63,360 bases of DNA from Effusibacillus lacus (GTDB taxonomy: Bacteria > Bacillota > Bacilli > Tumebacillales > Effusibacillaceae): assembly GCF_002335525.1 (NCBI RefSeq), contig NZ_BDUF01000059.1, positions 18,793 through 82,152 on the forward strand. The letters are read 5' to 3'. Both the position numbers and the translations under genes were made by a program. The notes beneath the pieces are model-generated. The model saw only the letters and a list, made by a program, of their open reading frames with translations. It had not been told where the DNA came from and searched no databases. Each line of letters opens with the position of its first letter. Positions within the stretch are counted from its first letter, which is position 1. Below, one piece after another: positions 53,750-63,024 of the stretch.

Positions 53750-55622
53750 GCTGGCCACTGCAGGGATTCAACTGAATGCATCGCAACGGAAAGCGGTCAC
53801 GCATACAGGCGGGCCGCTTGTCGTTTTTGCCGGTCCGGGTAGCGGAAAAACCACTGTCCTTACCTGCCGGGCAGCCTACCTGATGCAAGTGGAGAAAGTA
53901 CGGCCGAAAGAACTGTTGATCGTGACCTTTACCAAAGCGGCAGCCGAAGAAATGAAAATGCGGTTGGCGGGCTTGCCCGGTGTCGGGACATTGCGGGCGC
54001 AGTCTTGTGATTCAGGCACATTTCATTCCATTTTCCTGCGCATTCTGCTGCGGGTATATGGGAATGTACCCAAATTGCTGGAGGATTGGGAGCAACGTCA
54101 GATCATCCGTGATCTTCTGCGTCTTGAGGGACAAGAGGGGAATGAAGAAGAAACCGTCGATGTGCTCGCCAAGATCGGGATTTGCAAGAACAACTTGATT
54201 CTTCCTGACCAAATTCAGGCGAAGAAGCGGGCAAACGTGGATTTCAAGCGGCGCTACAAGCTCTATGAAACATGGAAACAACAAAACAACCGGTGGGATT
54301 ACGATGATATATTGCTCGAATGTCATCGCCTATTGTCGGTGAATGCGGACGTTCGCCGGGAGTGGGCAAACAAATACCGGCACATCCTGGTGGATGAATT
54401 TCAGGACACCAATTATGTCCAGTATGAAATTTTGAAGATTTTGTCAGCGAATGCAGAACTGTGCATAGTGGGGGACGACGATCAATCGATTTACCGTTTC
54501 AGGGGCTCCCGGGTAGATTATTTGCTGTCCTTTCACAAGCAGTTTCCCTCTGCAAAGAAAGTGGTGCTGAGCACCAACTATAGATCAACTGAGCCAATTG
54601 TACATATTGCTTCATCGCTTATTGATTGCAACAAAAAGAGGGAGCAAAAGCGGTTGTCGGGCACCGGAAGGCAAGGAGAACCGCCTGTCCTGGAAGAAAC
54701 AGCAGATGAGAGGGAGGAGGCCGTGTCGGTTCTTAAGTACATGGAAGACCTGTTACAAACAGGAGAGAAACCCGACGATATTGCTGTTTTGTACAGAACC
54801 CGCCTTCAAACTCAGGCTTTACTCGATGAAATGGTCAAACAGGAAGTGCCTTTCTGTCTGAAGGATTCGGAGGGACATTTTTATCTTCAATGGCAGGTCC
54901 GCGATATCCTGGCCTATTTCAAATTGGCGCTGAATCCCCATGATCTCGATTCACTGGTGCAGATCCTCAATCGGCCCAAGAGGTATATCCAGCCTGAGGT
55001 TTGGATGTCTCATTTGAATCTGCCGGATCCCCAGAATCAACCTCCTTTGCAAAGGATCTTGCAGATGCCTGCTTTGGAATCCTGGAAGCGAAATAAGTTG
55101 GAAGAACTCGCCTGGGATCTGAAAAAGATAGCCGGAATGAGTCCCCGGGAAGCGTTGCGGTTCATCCGGAAACAAATCGGATACGACCGATATTTGCGTG
55201 AGCATGCGGAATCAACCGGACAAAATCCGGAAAACGTGTTTGAATCCCTGGAAACACTTGAACAATCTGTCTTGACTCATGCGACTTTAATAGACTTTTT
55301 GGATCATGTCAGGAAAGTGAACGAAGCAGTAAAACAGGCAAAAGGGTCAGGGAGCGGGATCCAGCTGATGACCTTTCACAAAGCAAAAGGATTGGAATTC
55401 AAGACAGTCATCGTGATTGGCCTGGTGAACGGTATTGTTCCACACAAGAAATCGCTGCAGGATAAGAATCAGGAAGAGGCCCTGGAAGAAGAACGCCGTT
55501 TGTTCTATGTGGCGATCACCCGCGCGAAGGAAAGGTTGCGTCTTTTCTCGCCGAAAAAGTACAAAGGGGAAAAAAGAGCGCGCAGTCCTTTTCTTGACGA
55601 AATCAGCGTAACCAAGAGATAG
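53721..55622 (+). CDS. UvrD/Rep/PcrA-like superfamily 1 DNA helicase
   Basis: 633 residues, shorter than PcrA (about 740). Motif I (Walker A) VVFAGPGSGKTTVLTCRAAY is at about 33-53, Ia TFTKAAAEEM, II (DEFQDT) in ILVDEFQDTNYVQYEIL at about 222-239, III GDDDQSIYRFRGSRVDY at about 247-263, IV STNYRSTEPI, V MTFHKAKGLEF (about 552), and VI VAITRAKERLRLFSP (about 605). The C-terminal Tudor tail of PcrA is missing. ATG 53721 overlaps the preceding gene by 29 bases, so its translation is probably coupled; no strong ribosome-binding site is visible. 3'-5' polarity is inferred from the family. Confidence 0.9.
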   Translation: MTRREIFFHELATAGIQLNASQRKAVTHTGGPLVVFAGPGSGKTTVLTCRAAYLMQVEKVRPKELLIVTFTKAAAEEMKMRLAGLPGVGTLRAQSCDSGTFHSIFLRILLRVYGNVPKLLEDWEQRQIIRDLLRLEGQEGNEEETVDVLAKIGICKNNLILPDQIQAKKRANVDFKRRYKLYETWKQQNNRWDYDDILLECHRLLSVNADVRREWANKYRHILVDEFQDTNYVQYEILKILSANAELCIVGDDDQSIYRFRGSRVDYLLSFHKQFPSAKKVVLSTNYRSTEPIVHIASSLIDCNKKREQKRLSGTGRQGEPPVLEETADEREEAVSVLKYMEDLLQTGEKPDDIAVLYRTRLQTQALLDEMVKQEVPFCLKDSEGHFYLQWQVRDILAYFKLALNPHDLDSLVQILNRPKRYIQPEVWMSHLNLPDPQNQPPLQRILQMPALESWKRNKLEELAWDLKKIAGMSPREALRFIRKQIGYDRYLREHAESTGQNPENVFESLETLEQSVLTHATLIDFLDHVRKVNEAVKQAKGSGSGIQLMTFHKAKGLEFKTVIVIGLVNGIVPHKKSLQDKNQEEALEEERRLFYVAITRAKERLRLFSPKKYKGEKRARSPFLDEISVTKR

Positions 55623-55678
55623 AAAGAAGTAAAGAGGCTCTTTGTGTAATTTTGTCAGATAGTTACAAGAAAATCATG

Positions 55679-55707
55679 TTGAGAACATTCGTGGTCCGTG
55701 GTAGTAT
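55679..55707 (+). promoter_or_regulatory. Promoter P1 of the tRNA/5S cluster
   Basis: TTGAGA (55679-55684), 17-base spacer, TAGTAT (55702-55707), the first of two promoter-like sites before tRNA-Asn. Confidence 0.6.
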
Positions 55708-55771
55708 AAATCTCGTCGTTCAAGACGACAGCAATCAGCCAGTTGCAGGCGGATTTGACTTAAGTTGGATC

Positions 55772-55801
55772 TTGACGGCAGAGTGCGCTTCGTGTTATTC
55801 T
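55772..55801 (+). promoter_or_regulatory. Promoter P2 of the tRNA/5S cluster
   Basis: TTGACG (55772-55777), 18-base spacer, TATTCT (55796-55801), 19 bases before the first tRNA. A P1/P2 pair is typical of stable-RNA operons. Confidence 0.5.
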
Positions 55802-55819
55802 ACACGATGTCTCAACTGT

Positions 55820-55894
55820 TCCTCGATAGCTCAGCGGTAGAGCATCCGGCTGTTAACCGGAGGGTCGTAGGTTCGAACCCTACTCGAGGAGCCA
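55820..55894 (+). tRNA. tRNA-Asn (GTT)
   Basis: Cloverleaf with acceptor TCCTCGA / TCGAGGA, anticodon GTT at 55852-55854, TTCGAAC T-loop region and encoded CCA. First gene of the cluster. Confidence 0.95.
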
Positions 55895-55937
55895 ATAGCA
55901 TACCCTGTCAAAGTGCAGGTCTTTGACGGGTATCCAT

Positions 55938-56013
<76 letters not shown>

Positions 56014-56020
56014 TTTTTTT

Positions 56021-56105
56021 GGAGGGATACCAAAGTGGCCAAATGGGGCGGACTGTAAATCCGTTGGCATCGCCTTCGAAGGTTCGAATCCTTCTCCCTC
56101 CACCA
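56021..56105 (+). tRNA. tRNA-Tyr (GTA)
   Basis: 85 bases, long variable arm (class II), acceptor GGAGGGA / TCCCTCC, anticodon GTA at 56055-56057, encoded CCA. Confidence 0.95.
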
Positions 56106-56173
56106 TTCAGCGCAAAACGGAAATTGTTGGCATCTTTTTACCGGGGTCCCCAGAAAGTACCCGGAATATGCTA

Positions 56174-56197
56174 CAACGCTTTGCGTCACTTCGTGGG
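56174..56197 (+). repeat. Spacer repeat, copy 1 (before tRNA-Trp)
   Basis: CAACGCTTTGCGTCACTTCG followed by TGGG. A near copy lies at 56759-56784 before tRNA-Leu, differing at a few positions and two extra bases. Confidence 0.75.
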
Positions 56198-56205
56198 GTT
56201 CACAT

Positions 56206-56281
56206 AGGGGCATAGTTCAGTTGGTAGAACGGCGGTCTCCAAAACCGCATGTCGTGGGTTCGAATCCTGCTGCCCCTGCCA
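56206..56281 (+). tRNA. tRNA-Trp (CCA)
   Basis: 76 bases, acceptor AGGGGCA / TGCCCCT, anticodon CCA at 56239-56241, encoded CCA end. The 100 bases before it contain a spacer repeat. Confidence 0.95.
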
Positions 56282-56358
56282 AGTCAACAACAATATGATA
56301 CTCTGTTATTTACGCTTGCGTACATGCGAGCAACACGGAGTAGAACATCCTGTTCTAT

Positions 56359-56435
56359 GGTGGGTGTGGCGAAGTGGCTAACGCACCGGATTGTGGCTCC
56401 GGCATTCGTGGGTTCGATTCCCATCACTCACCCCA
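56359..56435 (+). tRNA. tRNA-His (GTG)
   Basis: 77 bases including G-1 at 56359 pairing with C73; anticodon GTG at 56393-56395; encoded CCA. Confidence 0.94.
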
Positions 56436-56456
56436 TATATTATTATATGTTAGCAA

Positions 56457-56572
<116 letters not shown>

Positions 56573-56581
56573 TATTGTTTT

Positions 56582-56656
56582 TGGGGAGTCGCCAAGCGGT
56601 AAGGCAACGGACTTTGACTCCGTCATGCGAAGGTTCGATCCCTTCCTCCCCAGCCA
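56582..56656 (+). tRNA. tRNA-Gln (TTG)
   Basis: 75 bases, acceptor TGGGGAG / CTCCCCA, anticodon TTG at 56614-56616, encoded CCA. About ten bases after the 5S gene. Confidence 0.94.
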
Positions 56657-56674
56657 GTTAAGCCCTGTTTTTTC

Positions 56675-56697
56675 GGTGCCCCCGCAACATGGCACGA
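56675..56697 (+). repeat. Dispersed repeat, shared with 25071-25091
   Basis: GGTGC, four bases, then GCAACATGGCACGA here; GGTGC, two bases, then GCAACGTGGCACGA at 25071-25091. Both copies lie near an AGCGTGACC (25061-25069; 56715-56723). They are otherwise in unrelated intergenic regions. Confidence 0.6.
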
Positions 56698-56758
56698 CTA
56701 GGGCTCTAGCCCTTAGCGTGACCTTGCGCGCGAAGTCGCGGTTCCTATGATCCGGCTT

Positions 56759-56784
56759 CAACGCTTTGCTTCACTTTGTGTGGG
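56759..56784 (+). repeat. Spacer repeat, copy 2 (before tRNA-Leu)
   Basis: CAACGCTTTGCTTCACTTTG followed by TGTGGG, a near copy of 56174-56197. The Gln-Leu gap is 134 bases and also carries a second dispersed repeat at 56675-56723 and a GGGCT-CT-AGCCC palindrome. Confidence 0.75.
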
Positions 56785-56790
56785 TGTTTT

Positions 56791-56873
56791 GCGGATGTGG
56801 CGGAATTGGCAGACGCACTGGATTTAGGTTCCAGCGGGCAACCGTGGGGGTTCAAGTCCCTCCATCCGCACCA
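56791..56873 (+). tRNA. tRNA-Leu (TAG)
   Basis: 83 bases, class II, acceptor GCGGATG / CATCCGC, anticodon TAG at 56825-56827, encoded CCA. Last gene of the cluster. Confidence 0.95.
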
Positions 56874-56962
56874 ATTTTTCAGTAATGACGCGGGTTTCAG
56901 CGTTTCAGTTTCTTAGTCAGCCGCCAAGAGAAACGAACAGCCCAGTGTTGCTGAACGAGGAC

Positions 56963-56993
56963 ACACAGGAACAATAATGTTCCTGTGTTTTTT
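56963..56993 (+). terminator. Terminator of the tRNA/5S cluster
   Basis: Eleven-bp stem ACACAGGAACA / TGTTCCTGTGT, ATAA loop, then T-run. Confidence 0.9.
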
Positions 56994-57053
56994 GCATGTC
57001 ATGTGATATGATAAAGGGACAATCAGATACGTTGGCAAAGTGGGTGTGACACT

Positions 57054-58043
57054 GTGAGCATAACGATATATGATGTGGCGAAAGCTGCAGGTGTTTCCAT
57101 GGCTACCGTTTCACGGGTTCTGAACGGGACTGCCGTCGTTAAGGAAGAAACGAAGAAGAAAGTGTTGGATGCCATCCAGATGCTGGGGTACCGCCCAAAC
57201 GCGGTGGCGAGAGGACTCGCGAGCAAGAAGACCAAAACGATCGGGATCATCGTCCCTGATGTTTCCGCACCGTTTGTAGCCGAAATGGTGCGCGGGATGG
57301 AAGATATCGCCACCATGTATCAATACCAGATCATATTGAGTAATTCAGATGGACAACCTGAAAGAGAAATTGATCTGATTGGAACCATGTGGGAAAAGCA
57401 AGTGGACGGAATGCTCTTCATGGGGAACCACTTGACCGGCGATCTCCTGAAAACCTTTGAGCAAGCCCAGATTCCCGTTGTGTTATGTGCAACGGTGGAT
57501 CCCGAGGGCCGTATTCCTTCCGTGAACATCAATAATGAGCAGGCTGCTTACGATGCCACCCGCTTTTTAATCGAAAAAGGGTGTAAACATATCGTGCTGC
57601 TAAGCGGTGCCACCGATCACCCTGTAGTGGGCAAGCCCCGGCAGAAGGGATACCGAAAGGCGCTGAAGCAAGAAGGATATCAGGCTCATATTGTTGAGTG
57701 CCCAACCCTGCGGTACGAAGACGGCCTGGAAACGCTGAAGGGAATACTTCGGGACAATCAGATTCCTGACGGAATTGTGGCCGTAAGTGACGAACTGGGA
57801 GTGGCGGCGATTCACGCATGTTTGGACGCAGGTCTTTCCGTCCCGGGGCAAGTTAAGGCAATTGCTTTTGACAACACAAGATTGGCCAGCATGGTTCGGC
57901 CCGAGCTTACAACAATCTCCCAACCGATCTATGACATGGGAGCTGTGGCCATGCGCTTCATGACGAAACTGATTCACGATGAGCCAGTGGAGGAATTTTC
58001 TTTCCTCCTGCCCCATGACTTGACTGTAAGGAGTTCCACCTAG
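57054..58043 (+). CDS. ccpA: LacI-family regulator, catabolite control protein A-like
   Basis: 329 residues. The DNA-binding head ITIYDVAKAAGVSMATVSRV and hinge RPNAVARGLASKKTKTIGI match CcpA closely, and GMEDIATMYQYQIILSNSD is the CcpA-type first core strand/helix. CcpA with HPr-Ser46-P represses or activates carbon genes at cre sites. Start GTG 57054 lies 60 bases after a terminator. Other LacI family members cannot be fully ruled out. Confidence 0.82.
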   Translation: MSITIYDVAKAAGVSMATVSRVLNGTAVVKEETKKKVLDAIQMLGYRPNAVARGLASKKTKTIGIIVPDVSAPFVAEMVRGMEDIATMYQYQIILSNSDGQPEREIDLIGTMWEKQVDGMLFMGNHLTGDLLKTFEQAQIPVVLCATVDPEGRIPSVNINNEQAAYDATRFLIEKGCKHIVLLSGATDHPVVGKPRQKGYRKALKQEGYQAHIVECPTLRYEDGLETLKGILRDNQIPDGIVAVSDELGVAAIHACLDAGLSVPGQVKAIAFDNTRLASMVRPELTTISQPIYDMGAVAMRFMTKLIHDEPVEEFSFLLPHDLTVRSST

Positions 58044-58051
58044 GAGGCTGT

Positions 58052-59434
58052 ATGTTTCAAGTCTGGATTGACAGTAACAAACGGACCATTATCGAAACGG
58101 CGCGGGAATTGCTTAGAATACCAAGCATTGGCACCGAACCGGCGGGGCACGACAAACCATTTGGTAAAGAAACGGATCAAGCTTTGAAATTCATGTTGGA
58201 CCTGGGGACAAAGTACGGTTTTCGGGTAAAAAACGCGGATGGGTACGCCGGGCATGTCGAGTATGGGGAATCCAAAGACTATGTGGCGGTTTTGACACAT
58301 CTCGATGTTGTTCCTCCGGGAAACGACTGGACATATCCACCGTTTGCAGCAGAAATCCACGGCAATAAGATATTTGCCAGGGGAGCCATTGACGATAAGG
58401 GTCCTGCCATGGCAGCGTTTTTCGGTCTTCTGGCCGTTAAGGAAAGCGGTCTTCCCATAAACAGAAGAACTCGCCTGATTTTCGGGCTTGATGAAGAAAC
58501 TGACTGGCGATGCATGAAACACTATTTCCAGGTCGAACCGCTGCCATGGGGCGGGTTTACCCCGGACGCCGATTTTCCGTTAATTTATGCCGAAAAAGGA
58601 ATTTTGCACTTTACCCTAAGGAAATCCCGATACGGGCAACAAGGCATGAAGGTGGAACCTGTTGAAATAATTGGAGGAGAGAGACCGAATATGGTACCCG
58701 ATGTTTGCATGGCCACTCTCTCCGTGGAAACGAACTATCAGGCAGAGTTTCTAAGTCGCTTGGAACAGTATTGCCAGACCGAGAACATTTCTTTTGATGT
58801 CAGAGAAATAAAGCCAGGCAGCGTTTTGCTGACCATCAAGGGCCAGTCGGCCCACGGAAGCACCCCGGACCGGGGAGTCAACGCCATTCGGTGCATGGGC
58901 AAAGTACTCAGTCAATTTCCTGTTGCGGATCTGGACCTCTGGGAGTTTGTCGCATTGTCTGATACAGAGGGCCGGTTCCTGGGAATCGATTGTTCCGATT
59001 CCTTTTCGGGGGCCCTGTCCTGCAATTTGGGAATGATAAGCATGGACACAGATTCATTTAAGTTGGTCTTTGACGTTCGATATCCGGTAGACCGTACAGG
59101 CACCGAATTGGTAAAATTGGTTCAACAAACCATATCCTCTTTAGATTTTCTGATAGATGTCCATAATGACAAGCAGCCTCTCTATGTACCGAAAGAATCT
59201 TCGGTGGTCAGGACTCTTCAACAGGTCTATGAACGGATAACAGGAGCCTCCGGGGAGCCGTTGGCAATAGGCGGTGGAACCTATGCCCGGGCTATTCCCA
59301 ACACGGTTGCGTTCGGACCGTTGTTTCCAGGAATGAAAGATTTGGCACATCAAAGAGACGAGTTCATAGAGATTGAACACTTGTTGCAACTGACCAATAT
59401 TTATGCCCATGCAATTTATGAACTGTCCAAGTAA
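58052..59434 (+). CDS. pepV: Dipeptidase PepV (M20 family)
   Basis: 460 residues. Cytosolic dinuclear-zinc dipeptidase. Motifs: VLTHLDVVPPG (first Zn ligand His, about 82), GAIDDKGPAMAAF (bridging Asp, about 115-127), FGLDEETDWRCMKHYF (catalytic Glu-Glu, about 150-154), and GGGTYARAIPNTVAFGPLFP (about 410-429). Start ATG 58052 has AGGAGG seven bases before; the gene follows ccpA by eight bases, perhaps in one unit. Confidence 0.92.
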   Translation: MFQVWIDSNKRTIIETARELLRIPSIGTEPAGHDKPFGKETDQALKFMLDLGTKYGFRVKNADGYAGHVEYGESKDYVAVLTHLDVVPPGNDWTYPPFAAEIHGNKIFARGAIDDKGPAMAAFFGLLAVKESGLPINRRTRLIFGLDEETDWRCMKHYFQVEPLPWGGFTPDADFPLIYAEKGILHFTLRKSRYGQQGMKVEPVEIIGGERPNMVPDVCMATLSVETNYQAEFLSRLEQYCQTENISFDVREIKPGSVLLTIKGQSAHGSTPDRGVNAIRCMGKVLSQFPVADLDLWEFVALSDTEGRFLGIDCSDSFSGALSCNLGMISMDTDSFKLVFDVRYPVDRTGTELVKLVQQTISSLDFLIDVHNDKQPLYVPKESSVVRTLQQVYERITGASGEPLAIGGGTYARAIPNTVAFGPLFPGMKDLAHQRDEFIEIEHLLQLTNIYAHAIYELSK

Positions 59435-59515
59435 TTGAGTAATCTGACTTACAGAAAATTTTGCTGCAATATGTGATAATTGTTTACGACTCCAAGATTG
59501 AAAGGAGTGATTTGA

Positions 59516-60115
59516 ATGGTAGTGGAAAGACTGGGAAACAACAAAGTCAGAATTTTTATCAGCTATGAAGATCTGGAAGAGCGTGGAATCGACCGGGATG
59601 AAATATGGCAAAACGGCCGCAAAGTACAGGAATTGTTTTGGGACATGATGGAAAGGGCTTATGTGGAAGTTGGATTTGAGGTGATGGGTCCCATCGCGGT
59701 AGAAGCTTTCACCATGCCGACGGAAGGTGTCGTTGTCATTGTTACGCAAGTCCCTTCCATTCCGGAAGAAGTGGAGAAAGACAAAGAGGAATCCGACACG
59801 GATGAGCACATTGTCATGGTGGATCCCAGCACGGCGTTCACTTTTGTCTTTGACGATTTCGAAAACGTTCTGGCAGCCGCCAAGGTGGTACACGCATCCT
59901 TTGATCTGACGACTTCGTTATATCATTACAGAGACCGTTATTTCCTGTTTATCGATGAAGAAACAATGGACCAAACCGAGACGGATGCACTGTGGGCGAT
60001 TTTGCATGAGTATGGTACGCTTTCCAATGTGACAAAAGCTGTTCTTGACGAATATGGCAAACTGATTGTGCAGGATACGGCTCTTGAAACACTAACCCAA
60101 TACTTTACAAATTAG
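59516..60115 (+). CDS. mecA: Adaptor protein MecA
   Basis: 199 residues. MecA recruits ComK, ComS and other substrates to ClpC. The N-terminal MVVERLGNNKVRIFISYEDL, RGIDRDEIWQNGRKVQELF and the GPIAVEAF segment fit MecA/YpbH, then a charged linker (PEEVEKDKEESDTDEH) and the ClpC-binding C-terminal domain (FVFDDFENVLAAAKVV). GAAAGGAGTG precedes the ATG. A strong bidirectional terminator follows. Confidence 0.93.
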   Translation: MVVERLGNNKVRIFISYEDLEERGIDRDEIWQNGRKVQELFWDMMERAYVEVGFEVMGPIAVEAFTMPTEGVVVIVTQVPSIPEEVEKDKEESDTDEHIVMVDPSTAFTFVFDDFENVLAAAKVVHASFDLTTSLYHYRDRYFLFIDEETMDQTETDALWAILHEYGTLSNVTKAVLDEYGKLIVQDTALETLTQYFTN

Positions 60116-60116
60116 T

Positions 60117-60148
60117 AAAAGAGACGGGGACTGTCCCGTCTCTTTTTT
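60117..60148. terminator. Bidirectional terminator after mecA and the minus-strand DUF441 gene
   Basis: AAAGAGACGGG / CCCGTCTCTTT stem with A/T tracts on both sides. Confidence 0.88.
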
Positions 60149-60153
60149 ATATA

Positions 60154-60606
60154 TTAGCGAAACCACAGATAAACTTTCATCAGCAAAGCGGCGATTGCGG
60201 CAGCCATCAAGGGGCCCACCGGAATGCCCTTAAAACATACGATACCGACAATGGAACCGATCACCAGCCCCAGCATCAGTTGAGGTTCGATCCGCAGCAT
60301 GGTAAGGCCCTGGCCGTTAAGGTACGTGGCCAAGATGCCTCCGATAACCGCAAAAATGCCGGACATTGTAAAAAAAGTGCCCCACAAATCCTTCGATTGA
60401 ATCTTACCGTTTACAAGGGGAACGAGAACGGCAATCATCAAAAACAACAACCCGATTTCCAACCCTCTTCTCTCAAGAGTCGGAAAAAACCGGTGCAGGT
60501 TGGTAAGTTTCAGAATCAACAACACACTGGCCGCTGTTGCAAGGATATTGGCACGGCCAATGATACCCACAATGATCAGGATCACAAGTACAATTTCTCC
60601 GGCCAT
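60154..60606 (-). CDS. DUF441 family membrane protein (copy 2)
   Basis: 150 residues if started at ATG 60606, which has AAGGGGTG eight bases upstream; an earlier ATG at 60633 lacks a site. Four to five spans; signature near the end [19 protein letters not shown] and middle [14 protein letters not shown]. It parallels the copy at 43655-44107. It follows the phosphosulfolactate synthase gene by 62 bases on the same strand. Confidence 0.86.
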   Translation of the reverse strand: MAGEIVLVILIIVGIIGRANILATAASVLLILKLTNLHRFFPTLERRGLEIGLLFLMIAVLVPLVNGKIQSKDLWGTFFTMSGIFAVIGGILATYLNGQGLTMLRIEPQLMLGLVIGSIVGIVCFKGIPVGPLMAAAIAALLMKVYLWFR

Positions 60607-60668
60607 TCCGAATTCACCCCTTGCTTTGTCCATACAAATATATGGACTCGCAGGAGGGCATATGCGGG

Positions 60669-61547
60669 TTATATGGCTGCCGTATGCACAATTTTATTCA
60701 TTTGAAAAAAAACCGGTTCCTCTTGGGGAGTATCTTTCTCTGGTTCAAAGGTGGCCAGGCGCATCGTGTCACTGCGTAACCCCCGTCGCAGGGATTCAAC
60801 GGAGATAATGTCTTGTGGTGCCAGATTTCCAAAGTTGACATTTCCACCAAATTGGCTGATGAGCACCTCTTGTTGTGATTTGAGAGGGGCCTCCCACATG
60901 ATAACTTCTGGTGAGCCCAGTTTTTCAATCAGCTGATCCACATCGTCTTTTCGAATGGTGCCGTTTGCTTCATACACGCCAACATCTTTTCCCGATTCGC
61001 GTCCTTCGATAATGACCTTGAATACCCCGTTTTCCAAATCGCTTCGAATGATTTCCAACTGTGTTTCAATTGGCAAATGGACTCCGCTTTCTTTCTTTCC
61101 CACTTCGCTCAGTACCACGAAGCCCAGATTTTTTGCTTCTTGAATCAGTTGCCGCCGAAGTTCCGAATCCATCGTGATGGTTCCGTCCGATACCTCAATG
61201 GCAGTAAAACCGATTTTTTTTGCTGCGCGCATAAAATCTTTCCATTTCCCCTGCATTACCGCCAATTCCAGCAAAGTGCCTCCCGGGTAAGGATGAATGT
61301 CATGCTTTCGCAGTACGTTGATTTTGTTCTGCAGAAGGGATTTGGAATACAGCATGGAAGTGCCGAATCCAAACTTCAAGAAATCAATGTAGGGACTGGC
61401 CAGTTCCATCAGGTCCAATGTCTCCCGGATTCCCAAGCCTTTATCAATCACCATGCTCAATCCGCAGCTGCGTGGTTTTGAGTTTCTTCCGGGTAACGGA
61501 TCCTTGAGAATCAGATCCCACGGCCTTTGCGGGGTCGTTTCCATCAT
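60669..61547 (-). CDS. Phosphosulfolactate synthase (ComA family)
   Basis: 292 residues. ComA adds sulfite to phosphoenolpyruvate to give phosphosulfolactate, a step of coenzyme M synthesis in archaea; B. subtilis YitD is a homologue linked to the sulfolactate of spores. Motifs: [20 protein letters not shown] near the start, [14 protein letters not shown], the [15 protein letters not shown] helix and [13 protein letters not shown] 61547 has AAAGGAG nine bases upstream; starting at 61571 is less likely. A hairpin GGAGGC/GCCTCC lies just upstream (61580-61595 on +), before the MFS gene ends. Confidence 0.87.
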   Translation of the reverse strand: MMETTPQRPWDLILKDPLPGRNSKPRSCGLSMVIDKGLGIRETLDLMELASPYIDFLKFGFGTSMLYSKSLLQNKINVLRKHDIHPYPGGTLLELAVMQGKWKDFMRAAKKIGFTAIEVSDGTITMDSELRRQLIQEAKNLGFVVLSEVGKKESGVHLPIETQLEIIRSDLENGVFKVIIEGRESGKDVGVYEANGTIRKDDVDQLIEKLGSPEVIMWEAPLKSQQEVLISQFGGNVNFGNLAPQDIISVESLRRGLRSDTMRLATFEPEKDTPQEEPVFFQMNKIVHTAAI

Positions 61548-61649
61548 GCAAAAAAACTCCTTTCCAGGCATAAGTCCCTGGAGGCGAAGGCCTCCCGTCT
61601 CGTGTTTGTCTGGGCTCCATTATCGTATGCGTAAAGGAGGGCGCAGGTG

Positions 61650-62942
61650 TTACGCCCTCGCTTTTCTTTTTGCTGAGAGTTTGCGGATGAATTCAAAGGA
61701 AACGGTACCTGGAGCAGGAGGGGTGGGAGATTCATCCTTCGGAACTTTTATGATCCACAAGGAAAGGATTGCGGAAGCAACTGCCAACCCGGCAACGGAG
61801 AGGAACATGACAGTTGGTGAAATCTCCATCAGCCAGGTAAAGACGGGAGGACCAATGGCGACACCAAGGAATCTTACGGAGCCGTAAAAGGAAGTGACAA
61901 TCCCTCTCTCATCCTTGCTGACAGCCGAAGTGATCAGCATATTTAAGCAAGGCAATACGAGTCCCGTTCCAATTCCGCTTATAACAAGCAATGCCAGCAG
62001 GACGTAAGTATTTTTTATAAAAGAAGCCAATCCCAAGGGACCTGCAATCAGCAGCATACCGGCAACGATCAGTGTTTTCATCAGGTTTTTTCGCTTCTTG
62101 ATCCGAGCCCCCGTAATATAGGAGGTGGCTGACATGGCCAGCAGCGGTATGGCCAGAATGCCGCCTTTTGGCAACCCGTCGATATTATATTTTTCCTCAA
62201 GAATTTGGGACAGGTAAAAGAGAACCCCAAACAAAATAAAAAGTGCGCTGGCACCGGCAAGATAAGCGGTCAGCAGCCATTTCCATTCCCGTTTGAAAAT
62301 CGTCCTGAGGGAACCCAGATACTCTTTTACCTTTTGCGCCTTTCCGTTTTTCTTGGGTTCTTTGATAAAAAACCAGATGGCAAGGGCAGCGGGTACGCAA
62401 AGGATGGGAAACGCAAAAAATACCGCATACCAAAAAATCAGTGCCAATAAAACTCCAAGAATCGGACTTAGAACCTTGCCAAGGCCGTTTGATGCTTCGA
62501 TCAACCCCAGTGCTTTGCTTCGTGCCCCGCCTTTAAATATGTCACCTGCCAAGGCCATGGCTATCGGTGCGGTTCCCGCCGCTCCTATCCCCTGGATTAC
62601 CCGTCCCGCCATAATCACTGCAAACGGTTTGTCAAACAACAGGATGGCTCCTCCTGCAAGTAACCCACCCAGAGCGTACAGGATCAGCCCAGGTATAATG
62701 ACGATTTTTCGGCTGAACCGGTCGGATAGGAACCCTGCCAACGGAATAATGATGCCCGCAGGCACGGAAAAGAGTGTGATTACCAAACTTGCCTGGAACT
62801 TTGAGATGCCCAGCTCTTGCTGCATAGTGGGGAGGATTGGAATCAGCATGGAGTTCCCGAGCACCATGATCAGAGGCACGCTTGCCAAAGCCAGGAGAGG
62901 CAAGAAGGTAACCTTTGAACCTTTGGATGCCGTATGAGCCAT
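61650..62942 (-). CDS. MFS transporter (12-span, DHA1-like)
   Basis: 430 residues with about 12 hydrophobic spans. Conserved loops: GFLSDRFSRKIVIIPGL (motif A, about 75) and a central basic loop KEPKKNGKAQKVKEYL. MFS drug or metabolite exporters of this type are common. B. subtilis yitG, an MFS gene, lies near yitD (the ComA homologue), so a link to sulfolactate export is tempting, but not shown. AAAGGAC precedes the ATG. It is divergent from the SAM riboswitch unit; 140 bases separate them. Confidence 0.86.
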   Translation of the reverse strand: MAHTASKGSKVTFLPLLALASVPLIMVLGNSMLIPILPTMQQELGISKFQASLVITLFSVPAGIIIPLAGFLSDRFSRKIVIIPGLILYALGGLLAGGAILLFDKPFAVIMAGRVIQGIGAAGTAPIAMALAGDIFKGGARSKALGLIEASNGLGKVLSPILGVLLALIFWYAVFFAFPILCVPAALAIWFFIKEPKKNGKAQKVKEYLGSLRTIFKREWKWLLTAYLAGASALFILFGVLFYLSQILEEKYNIDGLPKGGILAIPLLAMSATSYITGARIKKRKNLMKTLIVAGMLLIAGPLGLASFIKNTYVLLALLVISGIGTGLVLPCLNMLITSAVSKDERGIVTSFYGSVRFLGVAIGPPVFTWLMEISPTVMFLSVAGLAVASAILSLWIIKVPKDESPTPPAPGTVSFEFIRKLSAKRKARA

Positions 62943-63024
62943 TCTGTTCAGTCCTTTCGTGGTTGTAAAACTAGTGTTGCCCTGATGTTCCTGTCGATTC
63001 AGGTAAGTCTTGTTAAACTTCCTC

